DNA of 29,239 nucleotides from JANLYQ01 sp031365725 (GCA_031365725.1 JANLYQ010000007.1:1-29239), one strand, 5' to 3'; shown: positions 1 through 9,484, counted from the stretch's first letter. A program made the numbers and translations. The notes: generated by a model not told the origin, from the letters alone.

Positions 1-632
1 GTGTCGGACAGTTTCGTCATCTCGTCCCACGTCGTGGGAACGGCCCAGCCCTTCTCCTTGAAGAGCTTGGGTGAGTACCAGACGAAGGACTTCACGTTGG
101 CACCCAGCGGAGCGGCGTAGAACTTGCCGTCGACGGTGCCGTAGCCCTTCCAGTCCTTGCCCCACCACTTGTCGACGTTCGCGGCGGTGGCGGCCGGAGC
201 CTCCTTCACCTTGCCGGTGTCCTTGACCAGGGTGTTGAGCAGACCCGGCTGGGGGACGATCGCGATGTCCGGCGGGTTGCCGCTCTTGACGCGGACGACC
301 AGCTGGGCCTCGAACTCCTTGGAGCCCTCGAAGGTCACCTTGGCACCGGTACACGTCTCGAACAGCTTGTAGGAGTCGCGCTGGGTCTGGTCCTCGGGCG
401 CCACGATCGAGCTGTAGACCTTCACGCTCTTGCCAGAAAGGTCACCAGCGGCGACCATCTGGGCGCACTCGGGCTTGCCCTTGCCCGGCGACGTTCCGCC
501 CGCGCCTGCGGCCTTCGTCCCGCCACCGCCACCGCCACCGCCACTGCTGCCGCCACAGGCGGCCAGGGCGAGGCTGCCAGCCATGACGACGGCGAAAGCG
601 GCTCCGCCGCGACGTGCCTTCGTTGATCCCAT
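1..632 (-). CDS. Sugar ABC transporter substrate-binding lipoprotein, C-terminus cut by window edge
   Basis: Extracytoplasmic solute-binding protein that would deliver a carbohydrate to a membrane ABC importer. Seen: 210 codons of the N-terminal part. A basic start (MGSTKARRGG) and a hydrophobic stretch end in a lipobox LALAAC, which makes Cys26 the lipid anchor; a glycine-rich linker follows. The mature part then reads KVTFEGSKEFEAQLVVRVKSG and NPPDIAIVPQPG, typical of family-1 solute-binding proteins of the alpha-glucoside (AglE-like) type. The ATG at 632 follows GAGGGAG at good spacing. The rest of the gene, and probably its permeases, lies left of the window. A LacI-type operator sits about 100 bases upstream, between this gene and a divergent ATPase gene, so sugar-specific repression is likely. 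The substrate cannot be read from the sequence. Confidence 0.88.
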   Translation of the reverse strand, partial: MGSTKARRGGAAFAVVMAGSLALAACGGSSGGGGGGGGTKAAGAGGTSPGKGKPECAQMVAAGDLSGKSVKVYSSIVAPEDQTQRDSYKLFETCTGAKVTFEGSKEFEAQLVVRVKSGNPPDIAIVPQPGLLNTLVKDTGKVKEAPAATAANVDKWWGKDWKGYGTVDGKFYAAPLGANVKSFVWYSPKLFKEKGWAVPTTWDEMTKLSD

Positions 633-729
633 GCGCACTGCTCCCTCTTCTCGCACGATGTCCGGTCCGGAGGCTGCACGTGGTCGAACATGACGACGGC
701 AAGCCGACCCGCGTCCCGGGTAACCCGAT

Positions 730-741
730 GTAAACGTTTAC
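730..741. promoter_or_regulatory. LacI-family operator between divergent transport genes
   Basis: GTAAACGTTTAC is a perfect 12-base palindrome with the central CG typical of LacI/GalR-family operators. It lies 98 bases upstream of the substrate-binding protein start and about 85 bases upstream of the predicted -35 of the ATPase gene. Position favours control of the leftward sugar-binding operon. No LacI gene is in the window. Confidence 0.75.
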
Positions 742-824
742 GCAACCGCGCGGCAACAGGGAAGGCGGTAACGATTTCGTCACAGATGGTGTCCCCGACC
801 GCATCGAGGGACGACATCGATCTG

Positions 825-854
825 TGGACAATCGCCGTGAACCGGCGCTACGGT
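825..854 (+). promoter_or_regulatory. Predicted sigma70-type promoter of the ATPase gene
   Basis: A -35-like TGGACA (825-830) and a -10-like TACGGT (849-854) are separated by 18 bases. Transcription would begin near 861, giving a leader of about 75 bases before the ATG at 936. Prediction from sequence match only. Confidence 0.4.
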
Positions 855-860
855 CACCGA

Positions 861-882
861 GCGTCACCCATCGGGGTGACGC
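861..882 (+). promoter_or_regulatory. Perfect 9-bp inverted repeat at the predicted start of the ATPase leader
   Basis: GCGTCACCC and GGGTGACGC form a perfect 9-base-pair dyad around the loop ATCG, right at the predicted transcription start. It could be an operator for a second regulator or a 5' leader hairpin. There is no T-run, so it is unlikely to be a terminator. Confidence 0.45.
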
Positions 883-935
883 AGCACCCTCCACTCGGAT
901 CGTCCGGCACGTACCTGCCGGTGGAAGGACACCCC

Positions 936-2024
<1,089 letters not shown>

Positions 2025-2060
2025 ACAGCCGGCGGGCGGCTGCAGTGCACCATGTGACCC

Positions 2061-3317
2061 ATGGCCCTGCAGCTGCTCGCCGCGCCGTCCGACCCCGCGA
2101 TGCTCGACCTGCCGTGGGGAGTACCCCTCGAAGACTGGCCACCTGACCACCTTGTCGCCCTGCCCCGGGGCATCTCCCGGCACGTGGTGCGCTTCGTGCG
2201 TATCGGCGAATCGGTCTATGCCGTCAAAGAGATCGCCCAGAACGCCGCGCTGCGTGAATACGGCCTGCTGCGCCAGCTCGAGCGGCGCGAGATGCCGGCC
2301 GTCGAAGCGGTCGCTGTCGTGTCCGGTCGCGTCGACGAGTCCGGTCAGCCGCTCGACCCGGCACTGGTGACCCACCACCTGCAGTTCTCGCTGCCCTATC
2401 GGGCGCTGTTCTCCTCCACCCTTCGCGCCGACACGGCCAAGCGGCTGCTGGACGCACTCGCGGCCCTGCTGGTGCGTCTGCACACCGCCGGCTTCTACTG
2501 GGGCGACTGCTCGTTCTCCAACACGCTGTTCCGCCGCGATGCCGGCTCGTTCGCTGCGTACCTGGTCGATGCCGAGACCGGTGAGATGCACAGCCATCTC
2601 TCCGAGGGACAGCGGCGCTACGACGTCGACCTGGCCCGGACCAACATCGCCGGTGAGCTGCTCGACCTGGACGCAGGAGGCCTCCTGCACTCCTCGATCG
2701 ACCCGGTGGAGATCGCCGACGTCGTGGTCGAGCGCTATCAGGACCTGTGGCAGGAGCTGCTCGGCGCCGAGACCTTCGACACCGGTGAGCGCTACCGCAT
2801 CGACCAACGCATCCGCCGGCTCAACGATCTCGGCTTCGACGTCGCCGAGCTCACGATCATCACCGACATCGACGGCCGCACCGTGCAGCTCGAGCCGAAG
2901 GTGGTCGACGCGGGTCACCACAGTCGTCGGCTGCTGCGGCTCACCGGCCTCGACGTCGAGGAGAACCAGGCGCGACGCCTGCTCAACGACCTGGACGCCT
3001 ACCGGGCGGCCAAGGACGTGCAAGGCGAGTCGGAGGAGATCGTCGCCCACCGCTGGGTGGACGAGGCGTTCGAACCCGTTGTCCGCGCCGTCCCCAAGGA
3101 GCTGCGCGGCAAGCTCGAGCCGGCCGAGATCTTCCACGAGGTCCTGGAGCACCGGTGGTTCCTGTCCGAGCGCGAAGGGCACGACGTCGGCCTGATGCCC
3201 GCCGCACTGTCGTACGTCGCGGACGTGCTCACCCACAAGCCCGACGAGAAAGCGGTTCTCGGTTCGCGCATCGGCAGCCCCACCGTCGCCGCCGACCCCT
3301 GGGTCGATGACGAGTGA
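2061..3317 (+). CDS. DUF4032 protein with a kinase-like fold
   Basis: Actinobacterial DUF4032 family protein of 418 residues whose first half resembles the RIO/LPS-kinase (InaA/Kdo-kinase) group. Seen: VYAVKEI with the candidate ATP-binding Lys56, a following Glu66 in ALREYGLL, a catalytic-loop-like HTAGFYWGDCSFSN (H141, D149, N154), and a metal-binding-like Asp170 in LVDAETGE. The second half (about 205-410) carries the DUF4032 domain. These residues suggest that phosphotransfer is possible, but no substrate is known to me. It starts 36 bases after the ATPase gene on the same strand with no clear ribosome site at the ATG at 2061, so co-transcription is likely. Function is unassigned; the kinase label is by motif only. 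Confidence 0.82.
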   Translation: MALQLLAAPSDPAMLDLPWGVPLEDWPPDHLVALPRGISRHVVRFVRIGESVYAVKEIAQNAALREYGLLRQLERREMPAVEAVAVVSGRVDESGQPLDPALVTHHLQFSLPYRALFSSTLRADTAKRLLDALAALLVRLHTAGFYWGDCSFSNTLFRRDAGSFAAYLVDAETGEMHSHLSEGQRRYDVDLARTNIAGELLDLDAGGLLHSSIDPVEIADVVVERYQDLWQELLGAETFDTGERYRIDQRIRRLNDLGFDVAELTIITDIDGRTVQLEPKVVDAGHHSRRLLRLTGLDVEENQARRLLNDLDAYRAAKDVQGESEEIVAHRWVDEAFEPVVRAVPKELRGKLEPAEIFHEVLEHRWFLSEREGHDVGLMPAALSYVADVLTHKPDEKAVLGSRIGSPTVAADPWVDDE

Positions 3318-3399
3318 CGCCCGCCCAAGATTCTTCGAGCGCCGACACACCACCTCCGCGGCGCGTCGGGTGCGCCAGCGCACAGTCGATCGTGGGGGG

Positions 3400-4635
3400 C
3401 TACGCCCGGCCGCGTGACGAGATGTACAGGGCGATGCCGGCTGCCACACCTGCGTTCAGCGACTCGGCCGCCCCGCGGATCGGGATGGACGCGACGACGT
3501 CGCAGTTCTCGCGGACGAGGCGAGACAGTCCCTTCCCCTCCGAACCGACGACCAGCACCAACGGCTCGCCGAGCTCGCCGACCGTCGACAGCTCGACCTC
3601 TGCCTCGCCGTCGAGCCCGATCACGAACAAACCGGCCTCACGATAGGCCTGCAGCGTGCGCGTCAGGTTGGTGGCGCGCGCGACAGGCACCCGGGCGGCC
3701 GCCCCGGCAGACACCTTCCACGCCGTCGCGGTCACGCCGGCGGCCCGGCGGGAAGGCACGACGACACCGTGTACGCCGAACGCGGCCGAGGATCGCAGCA
3801 CGGCACCGAGGTTGCGTGGGTCGGTGACGCCGTCGAGGGCAACAAGCAGCGGCGGCTCCCCGGACTCGGTGGCGCGCACCAGCAAGTCGTCGGGGTGGGC
3901 GTACTCGTAGGCCGGCACCTGCAGGCACAGCCCCTGGTGATGCGGACCGCTGGCGACCCGGTCGAGCTCGGTGCGCGACGCTTCCATCAGCGGGATGCCC
4001 AGTGCCTGGGCCAGTTTCATCGACTCGCGGACCCGGTCGTCGCTGTCGATCCGCTCCGCCACCCACAGCGCCGTTGCCGGCACCGCCGCCCGCATCGCTT
4101 CCACTACCGGGTTACGTCCTGCGACCCACTCCGGACCGCCCTCGACCGCGCGGGCCGGCCGGCTCGTGGAGCGAGCTCCCGCGCGCGGCGCACCACCCGA
4201 CCGCGGCGCGCCACCCGAACGCGGACCACCCGTACGAGGAGCACCCGATCGCGGTGCGCCACCCGACCGCGGCGCAGCACCCGACCGCGGTGCACCACCC
4301 GACCGCGGTGCAGCACCCGACCGCGACGCAGCACCCGACCGCGGCGAACTACTCGAACGCGAAGCGCCGTCGTACCGCGAGGTCTCGCTCGAGCGGGGTC
4401 CGTCGGAGGAGCCAGCGGACGCGCCGTAGCGGCCGGTGGAACCTGGCTCGAGCGCCTCGGCGAGCCGCTCGGCTGACCGGGCACGACGGTGCGCCGGATG
4501 GCTGGGCCGCTCGGTGGCCTTCGGCGTCGGGCCCTTGCCCTTGAGCTGCTTGCGGCGCTGACCGCCGGACCCGACGAGCTGGCCCTTCTTGCCCGTGGTG
4601 CGCTTGGCGCCGCGGCGCTCGCTGTTGCCGGCCAT
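3400..4635 (-). CDS. rlmB: 23S rRNA (guanosine-2'-O-)-methyltransferase RlmB, TrmH/SpoU family
   Basis: Methylates a ribose 2'-OH in 23S rRNA (G2251 in E. coli numbering for RlmB) using S-adenosylmethionine. Seen in 411 residues: a Lys/Arg-rich N-terminus (MAGNSERRGAKRTTGKKGQL), a Ser/Arg/Pro/Gly repeat linker (about 95-150), the substrate-binding domain beginning WVAGRNPVVEAM, and the SpoU knot motifs DGVTDPRNLGAVLRSS, VLVVGSEGKGLSRLV and IPIRGAAESLNAGVAA. The knotted core is intact. The long N-terminal extension is common in actinobacterial members, though this repeat tract is unusually regular. Its ATG overlaps the cysS stop by one base (TGATG), so translation is coupled. The same cysS-rlmB pair occurs in mycobacteria. 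Confidence 0.95.
   Translation of the reverse strand: MAGNSERRGAKRTTGKKGQLVGSGGQRRKQLKGKGPTPKATERPSHPAHRRARSAERLAEALEPGSTGRYGASAGSSDGPRSSETSRYDGASRSSSSPRSGAASRSGAAPRSGGAPRSGAAPRSGGAPRSGAPRTGGPRSGGAPRSGGAPRAGARSTSRPARAVEGGPEWVAGRNPVVEAMRAAVPATALWVAERIDSDDRVRESMKLAQALGIPLMEASRTELDRVASGPHHQGLCLQVPAYEYAHPDDLLVRATESGEPPLLVALDGVTDPRNLGAVLRSSAAFGVHGVVVPSRRAAGVTATAWKVSAGAAARVPVARATNLTRTLQAYREAGLFVIGLDGEAEVELSTVGELGEPLVLVVGSEGKGLSRLVRENCDVVASIPIRGAAESLNAGVAAGIALYISSRGRA
4184..4346 (-). repeat. 15-base tandem repeat encoding (A)PRSG(G/A) pentapeptides inside rlmB
   Basis: About nine imperfect copies of a 15-base unit of the form GCACCCGACCGCGGT (plus strand) keep the reading frame and encode a run of A/G-P-R-S-G units in the disordered linker of RlmB. 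Because the unit is a multiple of three, copy-number change would alter linker length without breaking the gene. Confidence 0.85.
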
Positions 4636-6104
4636 CAGGTCGTCTCCTCAGAAGGGGTGCCGGCAGCTGCCGACGCGAAGGTCCATCGGGGGCCAGTCGG
4701 GGTGTCCTCGACCGCGACGCCTGCCGCAGTCAGTGCATCACGCACGCGGTCGGCCGCGGCCCAGTCCTTGCGGGCCCGTGCCTCGGTGCGCTCCTGCAGG
4801 GCCACGGCGACCAAGCCGTCGACCACCTGGTGCAGGTCGGAGTCGCCAGCGGCAGCCGATGACCACGGGGGTGACAAGGGGTCGAGCCCGAGCACGCCGA
4901 GCATCGCGCGCACGGACAGCCACGTCCCGCGCAGCGCGGCCGTGTCCGCGGCAGCCCCAGCCGCGAGCAGCTTGTTTCCCTCGCGCAGCACGTTGTGCAA
5001 CGCGGCCAAGGCAGCGGGCACCGACAGATCGTCGTCCATCGCCTCGGCGAACTCTGCACAGAGAACGCCGGCAAACCCGCCGGGCGCCGCCGCGTCGATG
5101 CCGAGCACCTCGACCCCGCGACGTACGAAGCCCTCGATCCGTTGGTAGGCAAGGGCTGCTTCGTCCAACGCCTCGAAAGAGAACTCCACAGCCGAGCGGT
5201 AGTGCGCCGACACCAGGTAGTAGCGCAGCTCGACCGGCCGGAACCGCTTGACCACCTCGGACACCAACATCGTGTTGCCGACCGACTTGCTCATCTTGGA
5301 GCCGCCGAGGTTGAGCATCGCGTTGTGCATCCAGAGGCGCGCAAACGGCCGTCCGGCGGCGGTCGACTGGGCGAGCTCGTTCTCGTGGTGTGGGAAGCGC
5401 AGGTCTAGCCCGCCACCGTGGATGTCGAACTCGTCGCCGAGGTACTTACCGACCATCGCCGAGCACTCGAGGTGCCAGCCCGGTCGGCCGCGGCCCCACG
5501 GCGTCGGCCACGAGGCGGTCAGCGGCTCGCTGGCCTTGTGCCCCTTCCACAACGCGAAGTCGCGGGGATCGCGCTTGCCGCGGGGGTTGGCGTCCTCGGC
5601 CACTTCCATGTCGTCGATGCGCTGGTGCGACAGACGCCCGTAGTCCGACCAGGAGCGCACGTCGAAGTAGACGTCACCGGTCCCGTCATCGGCGGCGTAG
5701 GCGTGCCCGCGCTCGATCAGTTCGGCTATCAGCTCGACCATCTCCGTGATGTGGCCGGTGGCGCGCGGTTCGTAGGTGGGCGGTGCGCACCCCAGCACGT
5801 CGTACGCCGCGTGCAGTGCGCGCTCGTTGGCGTAGGCGAGGGCGAACCAGTCGACCCCGGCCTCGGCCGCCTTCAGCAGGATCTTGTCGTCGATGTCGGT
5901 GACGTTGGCGACGATGGTGACGTCGAGGCCGGACCGCTCGAGCCAGCGGCGCAGGACGTCGAAGACGACCTCCTTGCGGATGTGCCCGATGTGCGGAGCA
6001 CCCTGAACGGTGAGGCCGCAGTGGTAGATGCCCACCTTGCCCTCGACCATCGGCACGAACTCACGCACCTCGCGCGTGGCAGTGTCATACAGGCGAAGGG
6101 ACAT
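4635..6104 (-). CDS. cysS: Cysteinyl-tRNA synthetase
   Basis: Charges tRNA-Cys with cysteine in the cytoplasm. Seen in 489 residues: a zinc-site Cys29 in IYHCGLTVQ, HIGH at 38-41 (APHIGHIRK), GWHLECSAM (Cys214), FPHHENELAQS, KMSKS at 270-274, and a helical C-terminal anticodon region ending in the motif KDWAAADRVRDALTAAGVAV. All catalytic elements are present. The MshC paralogue, which also activates cysteine, is shorter and lacks this C-terminal region, so this is the true synthetase. The ATG at 6104 has GAGG only two bases upstream, an unusually short spacing. It begins 10 bases after the SIR2 gene and overlaps rlmB by one base. Confidence 0.96.
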   Translation of the reverse strand: MSLRLYDTATREVREFVPMVEGKVGIYHCGLTVQGAPHIGHIRKEVVFDVLRRWLERSGLDVTIVANVTDIDDKILLKAAEAGVDWFALAYANERALHAAYDVLGCAPPTYEPRATGHITEMVELIAELIERGHAYAADDGTGDVYFDVRSWSDYGRLSHQRIDDMEVAEDANPRGKRDPRDFALWKGHKASEPLTASWPTPWGRGRPGWHLECSAMVGKYLGDEFDIHGGGLDLRFPHHENELAQSTAAGRPFARLWMHNAMLNLGGSKMSKSVGNTMLVSEVVKRFRPVELRYYLVSAHYRSAVEFSFEALDEAALAYQRIEGFVRRGVEVLGIDAAAPGGFAGVLCAEFAEAMDDDLSVPAALAALHNVLREGNKLLAAGAAADTAALRGTWLSVRAMLGVLGLDPLSPPWSSAAAGDSDLHQVVDGLVAVALQERTEARARKDWAAADRVRDALTAAGVAVEDTPTGPRWTFASAAAGTPSEETT

Positions 6105-6114
6105 GACCTCAAGG

Positions 6115-6942
6115 TTACTTGCGGGGGCGCAGCCCGCCGACCAGTCGCATCAGCGTCGGCCCGAGCGGTGCATCGACCTTGATCGAGCTGAGGTCGTCGC
6201 CGCGTGTGACGCCCTGGTTGACGATGGCGACCGGCCGCCCGAGCGCTGCGGCCCGGTGCACGAAGCGCAGCCCCGACGCGACCGTCAACGACGACCCCAG
6301 CACGAGCAACGCGCGCGCGGACTCGACCAGCGCATAGACGGAGTCGACGCGCTCGCGCGGCACGTTCTCACCGAAGAACACCACGTCAGGCTTGAGCAGA
6401 CCGCCGCATCTCGAGCAGTCGACCGCGACGAACTCTTGCACGGCCGCCTCGGACAGGTCGACGTCACCGTCCGGGTTGGTCGCCGTCGCCAGCCCGGTCC
6501 ACCCGCGGTTGGCGGCAGCCAGCCGCTCGTGCAGCTCGGTGCGTGCCGACCTGGTGCCGCAGCCGAGACAGATGACTCGGTCCAAGCCACCGTGCAGCTC
6601 GATCACGGAGTGAGCCCTTGCCGCCTGGTGCAGACCGTCGACGTTCTGGGTCACGATGCCGGCGAGCAGGCCGAGCGACTGCACCTCGGCCACCGCGAGG
6701 TGGCCGTCGTTGGGCAGCGCCCCGGTGATCGTGCGCCAACCGAGATGGCTGCGGGCCCAGTAGCGCTGCCGTGCCGGAGCATCCCCGGTGAAGAGCTGGT
6801 AGGTCATCGGCAGCGACCGGCGCAGCGCTCCCGTGGGCCCGCGATAGTCCGGGATGCCGGACTCGGTCGAGAGCCCGGCTCCGCTGAGCACCACCACGGC
6901 GCCGTCGGACACGAACGAGACCAGGCTTTCGAGCTCCCTCAC
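6115..6942 (-). CDS. SIR2-family NAD-dependent protein deacylase (SIRT4-like class II)
   Basis: NAD-dependent removal of acyl groups from lysines, or a related NAD-consuming activity. Seen in 275 residues: GAGLSTESGIPDYR (21-34), QNVDGLH (99-105), catalytic His117 in ELHGGLDRV, and an intact zinc ribbon Cys125/Cys128/Cys176/Cys179. The STESGIPDYR form is the SIRT4-like (class II) version. The GTG at 6942 is chosen: it overlaps the ispF stop as GTGA, and the open frame upstream of it is antisense-like and unrelated to the family. Placement between ispF and cysS, with coupling to ispF and a 10-base gap to cysS, means it is made with those enzymes. The true substrates are unknown. Confidence 0.93.
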   Translation of the reverse strand: MRELESLVSFVSDGAVVVLSGAGLSTESGIPDYRGPTGALRRSLPMTYQLFTGDAPARQRYWARSHLGWRTITGALPNDGHLAVAEVQSLGLLAGIVTQNVDGLHQAARAHSVIELHGGLDRVICLGCGTRSARTELHERLAAANRGWTGLATATNPDGDVDLSEAAVQEFVAVDCSRCGGLLKPDVVFFGENVPRERVDSVYALVESARALLVLGSSLTVASGLRFVHRAAALGRPVAIVNQGVTRGDDLSSIKVDAPLGPTLMRLVGGLRPRK

Positions 6943-7442
6943 CCCGTGGGTACGACGAGGGCTGTGGCGATCGCAGCGACGCCCTCGCCCCGGCCGGTCA
7001 GGCCGACGCCGTCGGTCGTCGTACCGGAGACGGACACAGAAGCTCCTGCAGCTGCACCGAGCGCCGCCTCGGCCTCGGCCCGCCGGGTACCGACCTTGGG
7101 GGCATCGCCGATGACCTGCACCGAGATGTTGCCGATGGTGAAGCCGGCAGCCCGCACCCGGTGAGCGGCCTCGGCCAGCAGCACCACGCCGGAGGCGCCA
7201 GACCACTCGGGCTCGCCGATACCGAAGTGCGCCCCGAGGTCACCCAGACCGGCCGCGGAGAACAGCGCGTCGCAACAGGCATGAGCCGCAACGTCAGCGT
7301 CGGAGTGACCTGCCAGTCCGCGGCCCTCCCAGCGCAGCCCGGCGACCCAGAGCTCCCGGCCGGACGAGACGTCCGCAACCGCATGCACGTCGACGCCGAC
7401 CCCTACCCGTGGCAGCGGGGGCACCCGGGTGGGAGTGGTCAC
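6939..7442 (-). CDS. ispF: 2-C-methyl-D-erythritol 2,4-cyclodiphosphate synthase
   Basis: Fifth step of the MEP pathway to isoprenoid precursors: converts CDP-methylerythritol 2-phosphate to the cyclic diphosphate with release of CMP. Seen in 167 residues: the metal ligands of GVDVHAV (D18, H20), GHSDADV (45-51), LGDLGAHFG, and the C-terminal TTTDGVGLTGRGEG signature, all intact. The GTG start at 7442 is preceded by AAGGAC. It follows ispD after 51 bases and overlaps the SIR2 gene by four bases. IspD and IspF are separate proteins here, not the fused IspDF found in some bacteria. Confidence 0.96.
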   Translation of the reverse strand: MTTPTRVPPLPRVGVGVDVHAVADVSSGRELWVAGLRWEGRGLAGHSDADVAAHACCDALFSAAGLGDLGAHFGIGEPEWSGASGVVLLAEAAHRVRAAGFTIGNISVQVIGDAPKVGTRRAEAEAALGAAAGASVSVSGTTTDGVGLTGRGEGVAAIATALVVPTG

Positions 7443-7493
7443 GGGTGCCGTCCTTCGTCTACCTGGGACGCCGAGGATACGTCGGTCATCGGA

Positions 7494-8237
7494 TCAACCT
7501 ACGAGGTGGCGTTGAGCAAGGAGAGCCTCGGCAAGGCGCAGGTCCCACGGCGCGGTGACTTTGAACGCCTCTGCGGAACCCTGGACGACGAGGACATGCT
7601 TGCCCAACCGCTCCACATGACCCGCGTCGTCTGTCGCATCGCCCTCGCTGGCGCCACCGGCGTTGGCGGCGTCAAGCAGGTCACGACGAAATCCCTGCGG
7701 AGTTTGGATGAGCCGCAGCTTCTCGCGATCAAGTGTCCGCACGACCCGACCCATGGCGTCCACCTCCTTCGCTGTGTCCGCCATCGGCAGTCCCGGGACG
7801 ACCGCCTCTGCCCCGGCGCTCACGGCGTCGACAACGGAGTCGACCAGGACCCGCGGCACGAGCGGCCTCGCGGCGTCGTGCACGAGCACGATCTCGACAG
7901 AGTCCGGCAGCACGGCCAACGCATTGCGCACCGACTGGCTTCGGGAGTCCCCGCCAGCCACCACGAGCAGTTGAGCACCCTGGTGACACCGTTCGAGAAC
8001 CTGCTCGACCTCCAGGACGAGAGCAGGGGGTGCGGCGACCACGATGAGGTCCACCTTCGACGCTGCGAGGGTGCGCACGGAGTGGACCAGCATCGGCTCA
8101 CCCGCCACCAGATGCATGGCCTTCGGGACCGAAGCCGCGAGCCGTTCGCCGCGCCCTGCGGCCGGCACCAGCGCGGCCACCCGAGGTCGTTCGCGCTCGC
8201 CGTCGTCTGCGTCGCCGCGCCCCGGCGTACGGCTCAC
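7494..8237 (-). CDS. ispD: 2-C-methyl-D-erythritol 4-phosphate cytidylyltransferase
   Basis: Third step of the MEP pathway: joins CTP and methylerythritol 4-phosphate. Seen in 247 residues: the nucleotide-binding AALVPAAGRGERLAASVPKA near the start, VHDAARPLV in the middle and QTPQGFRRDLL toward the end, the standard set of IspD motifs. The N-terminal 20 residues are charged and not conserved. The GTG at 8237 overlaps the stop of the PIN/TRAM gene as GTGA, so the two are translationally coupled. Order PIN/TRAM-ispD-ispF is typical of many actinomycetes. Confidence 0.95.
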   Translation of the reverse strand: MSRTPGRGDADDGERERPRVAALVPAAGRGERLAASVPKAMHLVAGEPMLVHSVRTLAASKVDLIVVAAPPALVLEVEQVLERCHQGAQLLVVAGGDSRSQSVRNALAVLPDSVEIVLVHDAARPLVPRVLVDSVVDAVSAGAEAVVPGLPMADTAKEVDAMGRVVRTLDREKLRLIQTPQGFRRDLLDAANAGGASEGDATDDAGHVERLGKHVLVVQGSAEAFKVTAPWDLRLAEALLAQRHLVG

Positions 8238-9349
8238 GGACGTTCCACGGCGGGGCGGGCAAAGACCATGCGGCCGTTGGCCGTGGTGAGGACGCTGGTC
8301 ACGCGCACGGCAGCCTCGCGCCCGATCAGCTCGCGGGACCGTTCGGCGACAACCATCGTGCCGTCGTCGAGATAGCCGACCGCCTGGCCGGCCTCCTTGC
8401 CCGCCTTCATCAGCAGCACCGTGACCTCGTCGCCGGCCCCGACCGGCGGGCGCAGCGCGAGGGCGAGGGCATGCAGGTTCATCACCTGTACGCCGGCCAG
8501 CGAGGCGACCCGGGCCAGGTTGGTGTCGAGGGTGAGCAGTGCCGCGTCGATGTCGAGACAGATGCGCACGAGCTTGGCGTCGACCTCGTGCACGGCAGGC
8601 ACGTCGCCGTCGAGCACCTCGACGTCGACGCCGGGTTCCCGCTTGAGGGTCTCGAGCACCTCGAGGCCGCGCCGGCCCTTGGCCCGGCGGGCGTCGTCAC
8701 CCGCATCGGCCAGACCCTGCAGCTCGGCCAGCACCGGCGAGGGCACGATCATGCGGCCGTGCACGAAGCCGGCGCGCACGACGTCGAGGATGCGACCGTC
8801 GATGGCCACCGAGGTGTCGAGCACCCGCGGCAGCGCGACCGCCGGCACGGGACGCTGGCGCAACCCGACCCGGTCGCCGAACATGCCGAGCACCGCGTCA
8901 CGACGACTCGTGCCGAGGCGGTAACCCAGCAGGCCCAGGGTGACCACGACGAACGCGAACACCGGGAAGGTCAGCAGCGGCCGGTTGATCAGCAGGACCG
9001 GCCAGGTGACCCCGACCGCGACCAGGACCCCGATCACCGCACCGACGACCCCCGCGACGATCTGCTCGGCCGAGGTGTCCCGCAGCCCGACCTCAGCCGA
9101 CCGTACGGCGATCACCGTGCCGCGGCCGAGGACGCCGCCGAGGACATAGCCCAGCGCCGAGCCGAGCACGACGCCCAGACCGAGCACGCTGAAGGCGCCG
9201 AGCACCGGTCCGCCGCCCTTGTCGAGCAGGCCGGCGACGTAGTAACCGATGCCGGCGAAGAACACCACGACGCACAGCCTCAGCAGCTCGACGACCGCGC
9301 TCGGCACCCGGCGCGCGCGCTGGGTGCCAACGGGCGGGGACTGCGACAT
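8234..9349 (-). CDS. Membrane-anchored PIN/TRAM domain protein (YacL-like)
   Basis: Predicted membrane-bound ribonuclease-like protein of 371 residues. Seen: four hydrophobic segments (about 18-40, 50-72, 97-117, 124-143), a PIN domain beginning VLDTSVAIDGRILDVVRAG (about 177) with the conserved first Asp and a later DAALLTLDTNLARVA acidic cluster, and a C-terminal TRAM RNA-binding domain (about 310-371, VGYLDDGTMVVA). The same architecture is known from Bacillus YacL, encoded beside the ispDF genes. The ATG at 9349 follows GAGAGG at five bases; the longer frame has no such site. It couples to ispD by a GTGA overlap. The RNA substrate is unknown. Confidence 0.92.
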   Translation of the reverse strand: MSQSPPVGTQRARRVPSAVVELLRLCVVVFFAGIGYYVAGLLDKGGGPVLGAFSVLGLGVVLGSALGYVLGGVLGRGTVIAVRSAEVGLRDTSAEQIVAGVVGAVIGVLVAVGVTWPVLLINRPLLTFPVFAFVVVTLGLLGYRLGTSRRDAVLGMFGDRVGLRQRPVPAVALPRVLDTSVAIDGRILDVVRAGFVHGRMIVPSPVLAELQGLADAGDDARRAKGRRGLEVLETLKREPGVDVEVLDGDVPAVHEVDAKLVRICLDIDAALLTLDTNLARVASLAGVQVMNLHALALALRPPVGAGDEVTVLLMKAGKEAGQAVGYLDDGTMVVAERSRELIGREAAVRVTSVLTTANGRMVFARPAVERP

Positions 9350-9424
9350 CGGAACCTCTCGTGACCTCTCGTGACCGTGCGGCTCGGGCGTCACATCTTC
9401 TCCCACCACATCCTCCACCAACGC

Positions 9425-9461
9425 CACACGCCGCCGACCCGAAGGGGTGCGGCGGCGCGTG
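9425..9461 (-). terminator. Strong GC hairpin downstream of carD
   Basis: The arms around 9425-9440 (CACGCCGCCGACCC) and 9444-9461 (GGGGTGCGGCGGCGCGTG) pair almost completely with one bulge and a GAA loop. It lies between the carD stop and the PIN/TRAM start, and no T-run follows on the minus strand. It could be a terminator, attenuator or 3' stabilising stem separating highly expressed carD from the genes beyond. Confidence 0.5.
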
Positions 9462-9484
9462 GACCGGTGCGTGCGGTGACGTGC

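Noticed and set aside
4184..4346. CRISPR-like repeat array
   Set aside because: The 15-base units are contiguous without spacers and are in frame inside rlmB.
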